NCBI GenBank assembly: GCA_027032655.1
Contig: JALVMZ010000217.1
Span: 1-5,432, forward strand
Reading direction: 5' to 3'
Length of the DNA: 5,432 nucleotides
Source: Desulfobacteraceae bacterium
GTDB taxonomy: Bacteria; Desulfobacterota; DSM-4660; Desulfatiglandales; JALVMZ01
Position 1 is the stretch's first letter, and each line of letters opens with the position of its first letter. This document shows, in pieces, positions 5,073-5,432 of this stretch. A program made the position numbers and the translations under genes. A model generated the notes under the pieces. The model ran no database searches. It was not told where the DNA came from and saw nothing but the letters and a program-made list of their open reading frames with translations.

Positions 5073-5432
5073 GTGGAAATTATAGGATTTACAAGTAATC
5101 TTCATCTAACGTTCAGTATTAATGAGAAAGCTCATGATATATCAATTACTGTTCCTAATTCTGCGAAACATGCATGGAGAAGACTCAAATATGTGTTTTC
5201 AGATGATAGTATGGAAAAGGAACTTTTCTCCATCCTCTCAAATGTTAGAAGCCAGGTTCCACACCTGTTTATTGAATTCAATCAACGCCATTTTATTGCA
5301 CAAAGAAAAGGAATCAGAGATGGTTATATGGAATTTAATATAGATACTCTTGGGTCTCCTTTTAGAAGAATGGGATCAAAAGTTAAAGAGTTTCCACTCT
5401 GGAGAATTGCTATAAAAGAGGCAGTATTCAAT
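5073..5432 (+). CDS. Unrecognised protein, open to the right window edge; start uncertain, possibly 5'-truncated
   Basis: A frame without stops runs from just after a TAA at 5052-5054 to the window edge. From a GTG at 5073 it gives 120 residues. I do not recognise the family. The visible part is soluble-looking, with mixed charged and hydrophobic residues, no signal peptide and no membrane segment. Features include an alternating strand-like opening (HLTFSINEKAHDISITVP, 11-28), a helix with AWRRLKYVF (34-42) and FIEFNQRHFIAQRKGIRDGY (66-85). No ribosome site precedes the GTG; other in-frame starts are a GTG at 5193 and an ATG at 5211. Codon use (AGA, ATA) resembles the rest of the window, which supports real coding. 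The frame opens next to the transposase remnant, so an insertion may have removed the true 5' end, leaving a pseudogene fragment. A spurious frame is less likely, given the length with no stop and the balanced composition. Confidence 0.5.
   Translation, partial: MEIIGFTSNLHLTFSINEKAHDISITVPNSAKHAWRRLKYVFSDDSMEKELFSILSNVRSQVPHLFIEFNQRHFIAQRKGIRDGYMEFNIDTLGSPFRRMGSKVKEFPLWRIAIKEAVFN

Noticed and set aside
5122..5343. 73-codon plus-strand frame with ATG start
   Set aside because: It overlaps the longer open frame from 5073 in another phase. The latter stays open to the window edge and has a more natural composition, whereas this one stops.
1..5432. CRISPR array, tRNA or rRNA genes
   Set aside because: No regularly spaced repeats and no tRNA or rRNA-like sequence were seen on either strand.

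Overview
The window is an AT-rich stretch of bacterial chromosome whose genes favour ATA for Ile and AGA/AGG for Arg. It carries respiratory and energy-metabolism genes: a Rieske/cytochrome b pair, an ADP-forming acyl-CoA synthetase alpha chain, a molybdopterin-nucleotidyltransferase-like protein and a DsrE2-type sulfur-relay protein. This mix suggests an anaerobic or facultative bacterium with a Tat system, of the Desulfobacterota/Nitrospirota kind. That placement is inference from gene content and codon choice, not from a marker gene.

Layout. (1) Positions 1-1460, minus strand: a probable three-gene operon of Rieske protein, cytochrome b (4-bp ATGA overlap) and an alpha/beta-hydrolase lipase cut by the left edge. 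(2) Positions 1461-1559: a 99-bp divergent promoter region. (3) Positions 1569-3712, plus strand: ADP-forming CoA ligase alpha subunit followed after 5 nt by a MocA/MobA-like nucleotidyltransferase. (4) Positions 3721-4825, minus strand: a MarR-family regulator followed by dsrE2, convergent with the plus-strand pair with an 8-bp gap. (5) Positions 4826-4872: a near-consensus sigma-70 promoter for the MarR gene, with a 16-bp perfect palindrome over its -10 box. (6) Positions 4897-5072: a decayed fragment resembling an IS3-type OrfA transposase gene, with a frameshift in a G run. (7) Positions 5073-5432, plus strand: an open frame of 120 codons leaving the right edge; it has no clear ribosome binding site and begins next to the insertion-sequence debris.

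How it may fit together. The Rieske/b pair would move quinol electrons at the cytoplasmic membrane. The CoA ligase would make ATP from acyl-CoA, although its ATP-grasp beta subunit is not here. The nucleotidyltransferase would finish a molybdenum cofactor, and DsrE2 would handle sulfane sulfur. The most interesting signal is a short palindromic word, ATGTTRACAT or close variants. It occurs at the marR -10 box, at the marR -35 box, just upstream of dsrE2, and in the divergent respiratory/CoA-ligase promoter region. This suggests that one cysteine-containing MarR protein could control all three transcription units; the idea is a hypothesis from sequence pattern only.
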